This document shows, one piece after another, positions 22,241-32,760 of a stretch of 64,000 nucleotides of DNA; within the stretch, counting starts at the first letter, position 1, and each line of letters starts with the position of its first letter. The translations under genes were made by a program, and so were the position numbers. A model generated the notes under the pieces. The model had not been told where the DNA came from. It saw only the letters and a program-made list of their open reading frames with translations, and ran no database searches. Origin of the DNA: Purpureocillium takamizusanense (lineage: Eukaryota > Ascomycota > Sordariomycetes > Hypocreales > Ophiocordycipitaceae). The DNA is taken from NCBI RefSeq assembly GCF_022605165.1, contig NC_063069.1, positions 5,748,700-5,812,699 on the forward strand, read 5' to 3'.

Positions 22241-22459
22241 ATTTCGGCCGCGTCGGGCCGTAAGGAAGTCAATACATTACGGGTACGGTATAAAAGTAAT
22301 GCATAAATACTTAAATTGATATAAAGAATGCTAGCAATTAACGGCACCGATCGACGCTACATACCATCGTAATACTAATTGATGGTATTAATCTTGCTCC
22401 GGAAAATAAACAAACCCTTATAGTGGACACAGAGTGGGGCCGCCAGCGCTTACATCAGC

Positions 22460-22504
22460 GGCACGGGCCCCCGTGCCGATCTTAGAGGCACGGGATCCCG
22501 TGCC
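22460..22504. repeat. twin hairpins with identical 8-bp stems
   Basis: GGCACGGG-CC-CCCGTGCC at 22460-22477 and GGCACGGG-AT-CCCGTGCC at 22487-22504 (a perfect 18-bp palindrome), separated by nine bases. Two G+C-rich stems of the same sequence stand out in this A+T-leaning flank. Possible terminator, protein-binding site or transposon subterminal feature. Confidence 0.7.
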
Positions 22505-23540
22505 TATATGGGCTCCCATTTTCCGTAAAGTCGGGGTAGAATCAAGCCAAGTACCAACAACGGGCCACGTCACCAGGCACGTAAGCTCATCAGCCCTAGG
22601 CTTAGTACCGCATGAATTCCTGAAAAGGCCTTGCATAGTGTCCTTACTGTTCAGCCTTATGTTACAGTATATAGCAGCGGTTGTGGTTAAAGAATTCATC
22701 TTAGAGGAGGTAGAACGCGACCATCCGCGATAAGAGGATAATCAGTGCTACAGTCAGCCATTTGACCTATGACATACTGTAGGCATCACGATTGGAATCA
22801 GCGGTTCTAGCCACGGCTAATGAATACGAGTTGGCAGGATCGTGCTAATCCGTCTGCTAAAAACAAGCAGGCGGATCGCACTGTTAGCGTGATATAGCCA
22901 ATGCTGCTGCATGGTGTTCAGCATGCATCCCACACCCTGATTGAGGGTACTAATGCCGCATACGGCCGTGAGAATTGCTGACCAGCCTGAGGGATCTGGT
23001 GCATGGAGTTATAGGTCAGTCGACAGGTCCAAAGGAATCCAGGACAGGGGACCTGCAGGAAGGCCCTCCAGGATCACGTGACCAGGCACGTAAAGGAAGG
23101 AGCGCTAGGATCGCAATATATCGCATGTCCAGCTTGCCTACAGTAGCTATAGCTGCCTAGCAGGCAGCCGCGACTGCCTAAACTAGCATGGATTTCCTTT
23201 ATATATAGGGGAAGGTAACTTAGTCGCGAGTTACGTAAAAGGCCTTAAGGAACGAAGTTAGGTAGTTTATTAGCTTTAGTCGTAAAGTTAAAGTTTAGAT
23301 AAAGATCCGTATAGAAATATAGGGATTAGGAATCTATAGGAAATACGAGCGAGTAAAGGCGCCTATTAGATTAGCTAGGATCCCTTTAAGTTACTATTAA
23401 GAAGTAAGCGAATAATCTAGTATTATATATTAGGAAAAAAAGTAATAAACGGGCAGGAAGGGGTATAAGAATTTTAAAAGTACTAAAAAGGCAATTAAAT
23501 TAGAGTCTTCCTCTATTATACTATTTATTCTCTTTAGTCC
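22505..23540. other. no gene supported; RIP-like composition from about 23190
   Basis: The first 650 bases are normal-composition DNA with short frames only. From about 23190 the sequence becomes A+T-rich and CpA-poor, continuous with the hAT element that starts at 23541. I could not recognise a coding domain in this 350-base lead-in. Confidence 0.45.
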
Positions 23541-26381
23541 TAAATTCGGATAGGCTTAGTATAGCTAATAAACCGACTATCTAATAGACTATTTAATAGA
23601 CTACCTTTAGACTATAGACCGATTAACTATAGATTTTTATTAAACCGACCGACTATAGCTACCGGTCGGATTAATAGTCTAAGGCGGTCTAGGTTTCGGG
23701 CTTAAAGGACCTATTATTAGTCGGTATACTTTAGTAATTTTATTAATTCTATATAATATAATACGTCTCTTATCGTAACTTTTCGCGTTATAATAGGCCT
23801 ACTTAAACTTTATTAAGCTATATTACTTTACTATATCTTTAAGTCGGCTTATAAGCCCTATATTATCTATGCTATAATCTCTTCTATCTTACCTATCCTT
23901 TACCTTACTTAATAACGATCTCGAAGCTAAGTATAGCTTACTTAAGACTATGACTTTCGAAATAGATATATCGCTATTTAAGTTTAATATCGACTAGGAT
24001 AATATTTAATATAGTAGTAAATAACTTATAGGCGTTAAAAAAAGGCCTTAATATAAGTAAGTTATTAATATTAAGATTAAAGAATTATAGATATATTAAT
24101 ATAATATAAATTTAAAGTATTATAAAGTATATTACTAGCTTTATAAGATCTACTATATAAAGAAAAGTTATTTAATAGCTTTATATATCTTATTAGGGAT
24201 ATCTTATATTATAAAGTATTTACTTTATTAATATTATATTATTAAGGCTAAGTATAATAGACCTAGCTTAGCGACCTTATTTACGTTAGTAGCGATAGAT
24301 AGCTCTTTATCTTACCTTTTTTCGTAATAGGCTAGCTTAAGCTTATAGCTTACCTCCTATTTTAATAAAGAAATATAAAAAGCTTGCTTTATTAATTAGG
24401 TTATAATCGAAGATATTACCTTTTAATAGGTATTTAATAAGCGGCTTTAATAGCTTATAATAAATAGTAAGGAGCTAGTAAGCTAGCTACTCTTAGAATA
24501 TTATACTATAATATATTTATAGATTCGCTAAACCTTTAAATCCCGACGGTATATAGTTATTAACTTTATTAAGGATATAAAGAGCTTAATTTACCTTAGC
24601 TTTAACCTCTAAATTACTTTTAATAGGTTTTACTATATTAAAATTATCGACTATTTCGTTAATAATAGCGGTAAAAAATATAATATCCTTTTTAGACTAT
24701 TACGCTTAGTTAGTCTATATACTAGTAAGAATATTATACCTTATATAAAGGAGGTAATCGATAAATACGAAATAGGCGCTAAGCTTAGATACTTTATACT
24801 TAATAACGCTAATAGTAATAATACTTGCCTATAAACGCTTACTTAATAGCTCTTAATAGATATTAGCTAACGTCGGCTATATTATATAGGCTATATTATT
24901 AACCTAGTTATATAGGCGGTTATCTTCGGCTTAAATATTAATAGATTCGAGGCAGAGCTTTATAGGGCGACGGATAAATTTAGTTTCGATATTTAAGCTA
25001 AGAAAGGGGCAATCGGCAGACTCTATAATCTTACTACTTATATTTACCGGACGGACTAGCGACGATAAACGCTTTAGCGATTATAGGCCGAGCTCGTAAG
25101 GGATAATACTATATTTATATTAGAAATTATTATTAATAGTAAGACACGCTAGAACTCTATATATATAATAATTAATCGAGGTTCGCTAGTCTATTACTGC
25201 TGATCCAGTTAGTCCTTTTACTAACGCGATATTAACTATCTAGCGCTTAAGCTATATAGCGCTATTAAACTATACTAATCTCGGTAGTAAACGCTAAAGA
25301 ATAATCCCGTCTATCGTAACCTAATAAAAGACTTCCTTAGCGCTATAGATTAAGTAGAACTAGAGCGCTTCTATATCTTCCTAAAGCTATTTTACGTCCT
25401 TATAAAGATAATAGAGGGTAACGCTAATAATACTAGTATAGAAGGCAGGCACGGCGCGGTATAAGAGACCCTTAAGATAATAGACTATCTATTTATTAAG
25501 TTTAAGTAAGTAGTAAAGGAAACTTAATTTAAGGAGCCCTCCTATTTTAAGTCCGGTATTAACTATAAGTAAAGGAAGCTTAAGGACTATTACGTTAAAA
25601 TAAACTATACTCTTATATACCGAGCCGCTTTAGTACTCTATCTATCGTATAAATATAACTACTTTAAGTAGTATTAAAAAAGTATAATAAATAGGCTATA
25701 ATAATATAGCGATATATAGTCTATTATAAGTAGCCTATTTAATAAATATATACGATAGGCTAAAGTCGAAACTTAAGCTTAAGCGGGATTTTTAAAAAGC
25801 GATATTAAGATTAAAGCTAAGGTTAATAACTATAGCTCCTTTAAGAAGAGGTTAATTTATTCCTTAAATATATAATAAAAAAAGGTTAAGGTAATAACTA
25901 AGCTAGATATATTCTAAATATAGCTAATTTATACTTACGATCTTAATATTATAGACCCCCTTAAATAATAAAATAAATATTAATTAAAATACTTAATCTT
26001 ATATAAGATAGTACTAAACTTATTCTTAATTCCTAATATAAGTATTAAATATAAAAGGGTATTTAATTAAGTAAAGAAGATAATTATAGATAAATATAAT
26101 TGCCTAACGCTTAAAGTAGTTAAGGTAAATTAACTTTAAAAGTAATAGCTATTAAGAGGTCTAATATAAATAAGGTAGTAATGCTATTTACGAACGTAAT
26201 ATATATTACTAACTTATTATATTTACTAACTTAAGTAGAACCTCGGGATAAGACTATTAGACCTAGACCGACCGGGCTACTAACCTAGATAGACCTAAAC
26301 CGACCGACCGGAGATCTTTACTAACCTAAACCGACCGCCTAGAGGTGCCGGTCTAGGTCTGTCGGTTTGTTAGCCATACTG
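23541..26381 (+). mobile_element. hAT transposon, RIP-saturated, with terminal inverted repeats
   Basis: The right end is GTTAGCCATACTG and the left end TAGTATAGCTAATAAACC; they are inverted copies of a CAGTATGGCTAACAAACC terminus, with CAG and TGG changed to TAG and TAG by RIP on the left. Subterminal ACCGACCG motifs occur at both ends. On the plus strand a transposase can be read despite stops: YFILNNANSNNTCL, then RRLYYIGYIINLVI, then GAIGRLYNLTTYI and TR*NSIYIIINRGSL. These match the hAT order DNAxxNDT, RCxGHIINL, GPIGKLHN and RWNSTYxMI. Stops replace Trp, Gln and Arg as expected for RIP. An 8-bp target duplication is not clear. Confidence 0.85.
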
Positions 26382-26394
26382 AGTTGCGGCTAAG

Positions 26395-27654
26395 AACTGA
26401 GAACCTTTGCCTGCGCTGAACGCTCCGTTGGATGAAGACGACGAAGTTATGGAGCTTGCCGAGAGGGCCCTTTTGTCGCCACACCTTGATCTCTTTCAAC
26501 GTCACATTATTCCCCGAATCATCATGCTCGAGTTTCTCGCTGTCCGTGACGAAGAGGAAGGCTTTCGCGGCGAGGTTGATGATATGGCCTTGACAGCGAA
26601 GTCTGTGTGTTTTGGCTTCGTAGTGAATGTCAAATCGACGTAGAAGGCCTGTGAATGTTAGGTCAGTCGGAAGAGGCAGGTCGTTGAACTAACCAAGAGA
26701 AAGAGACTTCATCATTGTATCATTGTTGCCTGCATTGTCCATCACGAAATAGCCGAGCTTGGAAGCAAAGCCCCAGTCCTCTACCACTTCCAAGATTGCA
26801 TCGGCGAGGTGAGACCCGTCATGCTCACTGTCGATGTCCTTTAACGCCAACGTATGGTGTTGCAGTTGGCCGTCTTCTGTAACATAGTGAGCGACCACGC
26901 CTAGGATAGCCAATGTGTTGGGGGCAGTCCAAAGATCGCAGCTGATATGGACTCTTGACGTTGCCGATTGTATGCGCTGCTTGACTTTTTCTTTCTCGGT
27001 ATCGAACTGCCGCATAATCCATTTCTTGACAGTTTCGTGTGTGTCTGGAAGCCAAGTATTGACATCGGTATTAAGATAAGTTAGAAGAGCTCGAAATTCG
27101 GGGCATTCCACAAGGCGAAATGGCAGAGAACAAGCAGCAATGAACCGCACATATATGGCCTCAAGCCGATCAGGGTCGAGCGAGTCTCCAGATTGATCGT
27201 TCAGCCGGCGGCGCTTTCGGGGATTTTCTTCGGCCGAAAGACGGGCTTGCTCGAGAATAGTGCGGATGTTTGTCACCTTGGCCGTTCGCGGCGCGTTTTT
27301 GGGAAGACCGTGTCCTTCAGGAGGAGGGTTCGTTAGGTGCTTGGCGGGAGCTGCTGTTCCGCCAGAGGACGAATACGTCTTGTCGCAGTGCTTGCAACGC
27401 CATTCCTCCTTCCCAGTCCGTTGGTTGTAATACCGCGTCTCTCTGTCCTCGTCCGGCATATGGGAGAAGACCCATGACGTTCTCGGCTTGGCGCAGGATT
27501 GTATCGAATCTGGGCGAAGTCGCGACGATTGCCATTGTGAAGTTTGGCTCTCGTCCGGGTCACAATTTGGCTGGCTGGTTAGGTCCGAAAGGTCATCCGA
27601 TATTGACGAAGCATCTCGTTTTCTCTGGAAAAGGGCAAGCCGCTGCTGAGGCAT
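26395..27654 (-). pseudogene. hAT transposase, N-terminal half (3'-truncated)
   Basis: The start is MPQQRLALFQRKRD at 27654; the longer open frame upstream runs into the terminal region and is not used. A BED-type zinc finger lies at about residues 75-105: WRCKHCDKTYSSSGGTAAPAKHL. Then come HISCDLWTAPNTLAILGVVAHYV and GYFVMDNAGNNDTMM, the hAT core. An intron at 26693-26649 (45 bases, GTTAGT...TTCACAG) joins SLSLG to LLRRFDIHYEAKTHRLRCQG and HIINLAAKAFLFVTDSEKLEHD, after which GPLGKLHNFVVFIQRS is reached. The frame is intact to the break at about 26395. The dimerisation domain and third catalytic residue are lost, so it cannot be autonomous. Confidence 0.85.
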
Positions 27655-28186
27655 GGAGACTGTATGTGGCGGTCTCCACTGAGTATGTCGACAACTAGCT
27701 GAGCGACTGCAACGAGTTATACTGAAGTGAAGGAGGAAAGGCAGGAAAAGAAGAACAGGGGGAAATGAAGCGCGAAGAAATCCCGAGCTCCTGTGGTTCC
27801 GACATGCTGGGCGTGATTGGTTAGTAGTGCAAGCTGAGACATGCTCATGGTCAGCCGCTACACTGGCTGCGTGGTTGTGACAGATCACCCTATAGGCTCG
27901 GTCCAATGCTGTTGCCAACGTGTTTTTGGTCCGGGTGCTCGCATATCGGTCGGACAAATTGTCAACAAACATGCCAAAATTTCGCCAAAAGGCGACCAAG
28001 CAATATAAACAATATACTGGCAATATGGACGTGCCGATATTGTATTGTCTCAATATGGGGGCGCTCATATCATATTGTCACAACACAACAGACGTCCATA
28101 TTGTATTGGCACAATACCGAGGGTGTCCATATTATATCGTATGTATTGCAATATATTGTTTTGTTGTCATATTATTAGCAACACTG
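26395..28186 (-). mobile_element. second hAT transposon, unmutated but truncated
   Basis: The 5' end on the minus strand is CAGTGTTGCTAATAATATG at 28186, a typical hAT CAG-type terminus. It is followed by a subterminal region (27980-28150) rich in CAATATGG/CCATATTG motifs in both orientations. The transposase gene follows. The element breaks off at about 26395, fourteen bases from the right terminus of the RIP-ruined hAT, so the C-terminal half and 3' end are missing. Unlike its neighbour it shows no RIP. Confidence 0.8.
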
Positions 28187-28714
28187 ACAATAGGGCTTGA
28201 CCTATTCTTATAGGTTCTCGAAAGCGACGCCTGTTCTCGGTTCATAGTAACTATCGCTAAGGACACGGGAACAGTCGTCGACACAATAATATACTATCGT
28301 GCCCGGTCTAGCGACGAAGCGTAGGCAGTGATCGGAATGGTCCGGTATGGTATGTGTTGGAAGAGACCGGATGCTTCTGGAAGGTTCTGTGATTCTGTCG
28401 ATTGCCAGCTTATGCTCCGGACGTTAAATAATTATATATTATAGGTTATATAAATGCGTGACCGAAAGGGCGGCTGGACTTGCAGAGAGCAGGATGTTGA
28501 GGCCGAGCTGTCACACCACACATTTTCTAGTGGCGTCTGTCACAACAATGCATGGTAGAAAAACAAAGGCGCGAGCATCAATATTCGGCTTAGAAACTGC
28601 TCAAACAAGAAAGTTTGGCAATAGGGCCATCACACCCTCAATGGACTAAACAGGTGTACAACAACGAACATTCCCGACACAAATTCAACCATATATTCTA
28701 GCATAATTCCAGAC
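28187..28714. other. no gene supported
   Basis: Flank between the hAT 5' end and a retroelement-like relic. Short frames only. The ATTATATATTATAGG stretch at 28429-28443 is A+T-rich but the rest is normal composition. Confidence 0.4.
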
Positions 28715-29921
28715 TCAGCTAGTAGTCCAATTGCAAGCGACTAGCAATATATTCCGCTGGCGACGGAGTTGCATCAACAAATACCACGAACGGGACAGGG
28801 AAAATGCTTTGGCCAATTGTCTAGGCCTCAGACTCCAGCAAGCGGCCCGATTCCAAGACCCTGCGCCCATAGGACTGCCTGGTACAGTTTGGCGACCGTA
28901 GGGCGCAGACCGCAGCTCCTCCAACGCGGCGACGTCAATCGCATCCATAAAAACAAGGGCATCCACCTCCTGTTCCATTCTTTGGCGAAGCTCCTTGGCG
29001 TGCTGTTCTGCTTTCGAGTCAGGGTCTTCGTTCAGCGCGGCCATAAGGAGTTCACCGTCAACTGCGATCGGCTACTTTCGCCCAAAGGCAACTTCCCAAT
29101 GTGCAATGCTCCACTCACCTCCGCATCGGCCAGTTCAACGGTTGCAACTGCCGTATGAAGGAGCACAGAAGTCGATGGGGAAAATTTGCGGGACTGCGTG
29201 TGCAATGACGAGGACGCCGAAGCGCCTCTACTCACGTCAGCTTCGCGCACGTCAACGTCAAGCGACAGATTCTACCGAGGCGGACAGGCCTGTTCAGATC
29301 ATTATGGCGCACTGGTCGTCCATGGAGACGTTGGTCGGCTGTTTGTTGTGGTGCGGGCGGCGGGGCCGCAAAAGAGTGAGTGGCGTGGCCCCCGGAGGGC
29401 TGCAGAGGGCTGCGGAGGGCGGCGACGCTGCTGTACGTCGGCGCGGTCGCGAGCGGCAGCATAGAGAGAGACTGGCGCCAAAAGTCGAGGAAGCTGGTGG
29501 CGAATTGGTTCGCAAAGCTATGCTCTATTCCAGACGTGAATTGCTTGGCGGCGTGGTCGAATGATTCACAGAACGCTTGGAAGACTGCCAATTTGGCGTT
29601 ATACGCATCCGTTTGCTCTTGTGCGACCCTGTTGGCCCCTTCGACGATGGAAACGGGCTCCAGAATGGGTTCTAACGAGGGCCTATACGGCGCGAATGCA
29701 GACTGTGCCCCTTCCGTAGCAGCAGTATTGGAGAGTCGCAGAGGCGAGGATGGCGTCCGGGCCGATCGCCGTGGCGCAGGTGAGACACCAATCGGCCGGT
29801 CTACGACCGGGGAGCTGTTTTGGAGCTGGGCTGCACGGGCCCGGTCGGCGAAAACTAGAGGGACATGATTATCCAGATCAAAGGGATCTGAGCTGGCATG
29901 CGAGCCCGTGGCAGTTGCCAT
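28715..29921 (-). pseudogene. retroelement gag-like (EKA-like) protein, frameshifted
   Basis: The first frame (29921-29232) reads MATATGSHASSDPFDLDNHV and later AYNAKLAVFQAFCESFDHAAKQ with FANQFATSFLDFWRQSLS, a helical, Ala/Gln-rich protein resembling the N-terminal product of some fungal non-LTR elements (often labelled EKA-like). A second frame (to 29032) and a third (29044-28715, MAALNEDPDSKAEQ, ELRQRMEQEVDALVF) carry on in register, so at least two frameshifts or an unseen intron separate the parts. No reverse transcriptase is present nearby. Family name is tentative; that it is a broken single gene is better supported. Confidence 0.5.
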
Positions 29922-30306
29922 GGCCGCTGCCAGAGCCAGCGCAGCGCGCGGCTCGAAGAGTTGGTGGTGCAGTTGTTAGGCAAAGTGGTGTAAAATACGA
30001 TACTTTCTTAACAATTGCATGCCAAGAAAGTATGATGACAAAGGAAGGTGACCTTGCGCCTAGTTGATGCGGCGAGCTTGTACTGGAGGGTCGATGGACT
30101 TAAAACAAGCTATCCTCTGAAGAGTGGGTGGGACGAACTCTTGTTTGGCAGCGGATACGACTTGTTATCGCTTCAGCACAGGATGGTAGCGATGCGTTAG
30201 ATGTCGTATTGCTACCTAACTATGGCTCTGCCCAAATATCACCAAACAGCCCACAACTCTTCGCAACCCGCGCATGCTTCGGTCGGCGGGCTTTCTTTCT
30301 TGCCGA

Positions 30307-31009
30307 TCAGTAGTCGCACTGCCCGCAATAGCCACACTCTTTATCACAAGCCGTGAGGTCTTTCAATGGCTCGCCGTCGCTCCCAGGGCTGAAGTCCAGC
30401 AGTCGCCACCCAGTCTCATCATTGCCATCCTCCGACGTCGCGGTACTTTCGTGGGGCTCGCCGACGTGGACAGCTCTAGTTGCGGAGGAGACCGGCACGG
30501 ATGATTCAGGCTGGTCGAGCCCGACCCGGGGCACCAGGTCGATTTCTCGTGCTGGCCTCGCCAAGTTCGCTCGCCAATGATGCCTGTTGATCGGGTCCTT
30601 CTGGTACACATTGAGCTCGAAGAATTTGTTGTGATTGTCGCACTTGTAGTTCTTGTACCTGGTATTTGGTCGTTAAATCTGGGCAGCATAAGCTAATAGG
30701 ATGTACGCACGTGTTGAGCTTCTGAAAATTGGCTTGAATCAAGCGGTCTTCGCTGACCTCATCGAAAACAGCAACCGCATCTGTGCACGGGATGAAGTAC
30801 CTTCTCGACTCGAGTGGACCGAAATTCACCTGTCGGACAAGCTGTATGGCGAAAGGCGCAGCGATATTACCTGAGACTGGCACATTACCGACGCTGGACT
30901 TTCGGGGGAAGGCAGCCCACGCTAAAAAAGAGGTGAACTTGCTCTCATGAGAGAGGTATTGAGGGCGATAGGGCGTGATCTGACCACAGCAAAAAATTGT
31001 TGAAGACAT
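30307..31009 (-). CDS. two-exon protein of unknown function (216 aa) with Cys-rich tail
   Basis: Exon 1 31009-30711, intron 30710-30659 (52 bases, GTGCGT...ACCAG), exon 2 30658-30307. The total is 651 bases and the frame closes. The N-terminus reads MSSTIFCCGQITPYRP; the middle includes KYFIPCTDAV-like sequence (SRRYFIPCTDAVAVFDEV) and, across the splice, KCDNHNKFFELNV. The last residues are CDKECGYCGQCDY, a compact Cys pattern at the extreme C-terminus. I do not recognise the family. No signal peptide or membrane segment. Composition is normal and no RIP is seen. It lies between a retroelement relic and a C2H2 gene transcribed away from it. Confidence 0.65.
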
Positions 31010-31625
31010 ATTGATTGTGTTTTGGGAGAGGTTTTAGAGAAGACGGCTATAGATTGGAGTCGAAGTTATTCAATTAAACACCGCGAACTCTTCGGCAATG
31101 GTATGATATATATGGATGATCGCCTGGTGTAGCATGCCTGCTGTCGGTGTCGAAGTTGCTGAACTTAATTGGCTCTCCCCTGCCCGCAACCCGGTTAGCC
31201 ATGCAGATTTTGTGGCATACCCGCATGGGCGCGGGGCACCAATTACGGAACATGATCGATCTGGGTGCATGGACCCACAGGCTCATGGCGATTACGAAAA
31301 GCCGCTGTGTGTACTTAAGCTTCCTTACCCGGCCTTGTCACCATCTCCTCCGTCTTCTCTTCCTCCACAGGTGACCCTGGCGGTCCCGTCGCATACACTC
31401 TTTACATACTTTGCTTACAGCTACTACCCCTCTCGCTCTCCCCACATCTTACTCTCCCGCAGCCGTCTCGCTCCTTTCCCAAAGTTCGTCCTTCGATTTC
31501 CGCCAGGCTACCAGACCCTTTCATCTTTGTAGTCGGGCTTTCACATTTCGAATCAAGATCCCGCGGGACCACTTGGATCCAATCCTCTTCATCTAACACT
31601 AAACGAAACCGATTCTTTCCATTAT
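31010..31625. promoter_or_regulatory. divergent promoter region with pyrimidine-rich tract
   Basis: The intergenic region between two divergently transcribed genes. A plus-strand CT-rich tract at about 31320-31480 precedes the C2H2 gene, a common feature of filamentous ascomycete promoters. No specific factor site can be supported. Confidence 0.35.
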
Positions 31626-32180
31626 GTGGATCCCCGTTGGACCGTTTCCGGAGGTGACGGCCCGCTGCCAGAGTATGACTATGCAGTTTCTGCACAAGCT
31701 ACGGAGCCTGATGGACAGGACGAGGTGGTCGAAGGAGAACCTTGGCTTGCGGACACGTTTGAAAACAACGAACCAGCCAACTATGATGCTCAACAATCCT
31801 CGGATGCTCGAAGCCTGTACAAATGCCCGAGGTGCCAGAAGCATCTAGACAGCCAGAGACATATGACGTTGGTCATCTTCGAAGCATCCGTCTTTCACAT
31901 AGTACTTACGAAGGCATATAGTCGCCACCTTAATCAGCACAGTCGCCCATTCAAGTGCGATGCGGGAGACTGTTCAGCCGCTTTTGCTCTGAAAACAGGT
32001 CTGGAGGATCATATCAATGCGGTCCATCTCCCCAAGCAACATCAAAGGAGGTGGTATTGCCCAGCTCCGGGATGTAACCGGAAATTAGCCAGTGATGGCA
32101 CCGCGCATAAAGACAGCTGGCAGAGGCATATGAGACAGAGGCATGGGTGGACATCCAAGGACATGGCAAGCTACGTGTAG
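31626..32180 (+). CDS. C2H2 zinc-finger protein (184 aa)
   Basis: Three finger-like units follow an acidic N-terminal third. The first (YKCPRCQKHLDSQ ... YSRHLNQH) is split by about 20 residues rich in hydrophobics (MTLVIFEASVFHIVLTKA). That insert may be an unspliced in-frame intron; a 42-base GT-AG candidate ends just before GCATATAG. The second is CDAGDCSAAFALKTGLEDH-INAVH and the third CPAPGCNRKLASDGTAH with RHMRQRH. The fused pattern with a linker RRWYCPAPGC resembles fungal C2H2 regulators. Nuclear DNA binding is inference. No RIP. Confidence 0.7.
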   Translation: MDPRWTVSGGDGPLPEYDYAVSAQATEPDGQDEVVEGEPWLADTFENNEPANYDAQQSSDARSLYKCPRCQKHLDSQRHMTLVIFEASVFHIVLTKAYSRHLNQHSRPFKCDAGDCSAAFALKTGLEDHINAVHLPKQHQRRWYCPAPGCNRKLASDGTAHKDSWQRHMRQRHGWTSKDMASYV

Positions 32181-32456
32181 CTCATGATGCATCAATTTCA
32201 TTCATTGTTCCTGGCAAGTTCTACGAAGCGATAGAGAGAGCATCGATGAATCTGCTGACTGCTACATGTCTCACTTTATAGGAGACACATATCGCGCATA
32301 AAGTGGCGGAAGGGCTGCGGTCGGGGGACGACCACGCGTCTCTTGCCGTGGGACGGTGCCGCTGCACCAGGTCATTGCCAGATATCCAGGCTTGCTCAGT
32401 TGCTGCGCTGCCGAGGTTGGTTCGTCTAACTGTGGCTCGTCGACATTGTCGCGCCC

Positions 32457-32760
32457 AGTGTGGCTAACAGACCGACCGACTCAGACCGGGCCTTTCGGTC
32501 TGTCGGTCTGGGTTCATCGTGGCCTCCGGTCGGTCGGTCTGGATCCGTCTGGCTTCAGCAGCCCAGTCGGTCTAGGTCTGACAGTCCGGTCCCGACATTC
32601 TACCGTATTGCCAAAATGGCCTCCAAAAGCGGCACCCGTCCTCCGGAAACTACACCCCCTTCGTCCTCGAATAGACGCACAATTGCTGTGAACTTGCACT
32701 TTATTTGTAGTTAGAAATACAAGAGTCTTTCATTGCCCGATTCACAGGGGATCTTCTTCC
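32457..32760 (+). mobile_element. unmutated 5' end fragment of the 23.5-kb hAT family
   Basis: Starts CAGTGTGGCTAACAGACCG, the intact form of the terminus seen with RIP changes at 23541, and carries the same subterminal ACCGACCG/GGTCGGTCGG blocks in the same order. A short frame, MASKSGTRPPETTPP at 32614, is probably the first residues of the transposase. Similarity stops before the RIP tract that begins near 32790. No 3' end seen. Confidence 0.75.
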
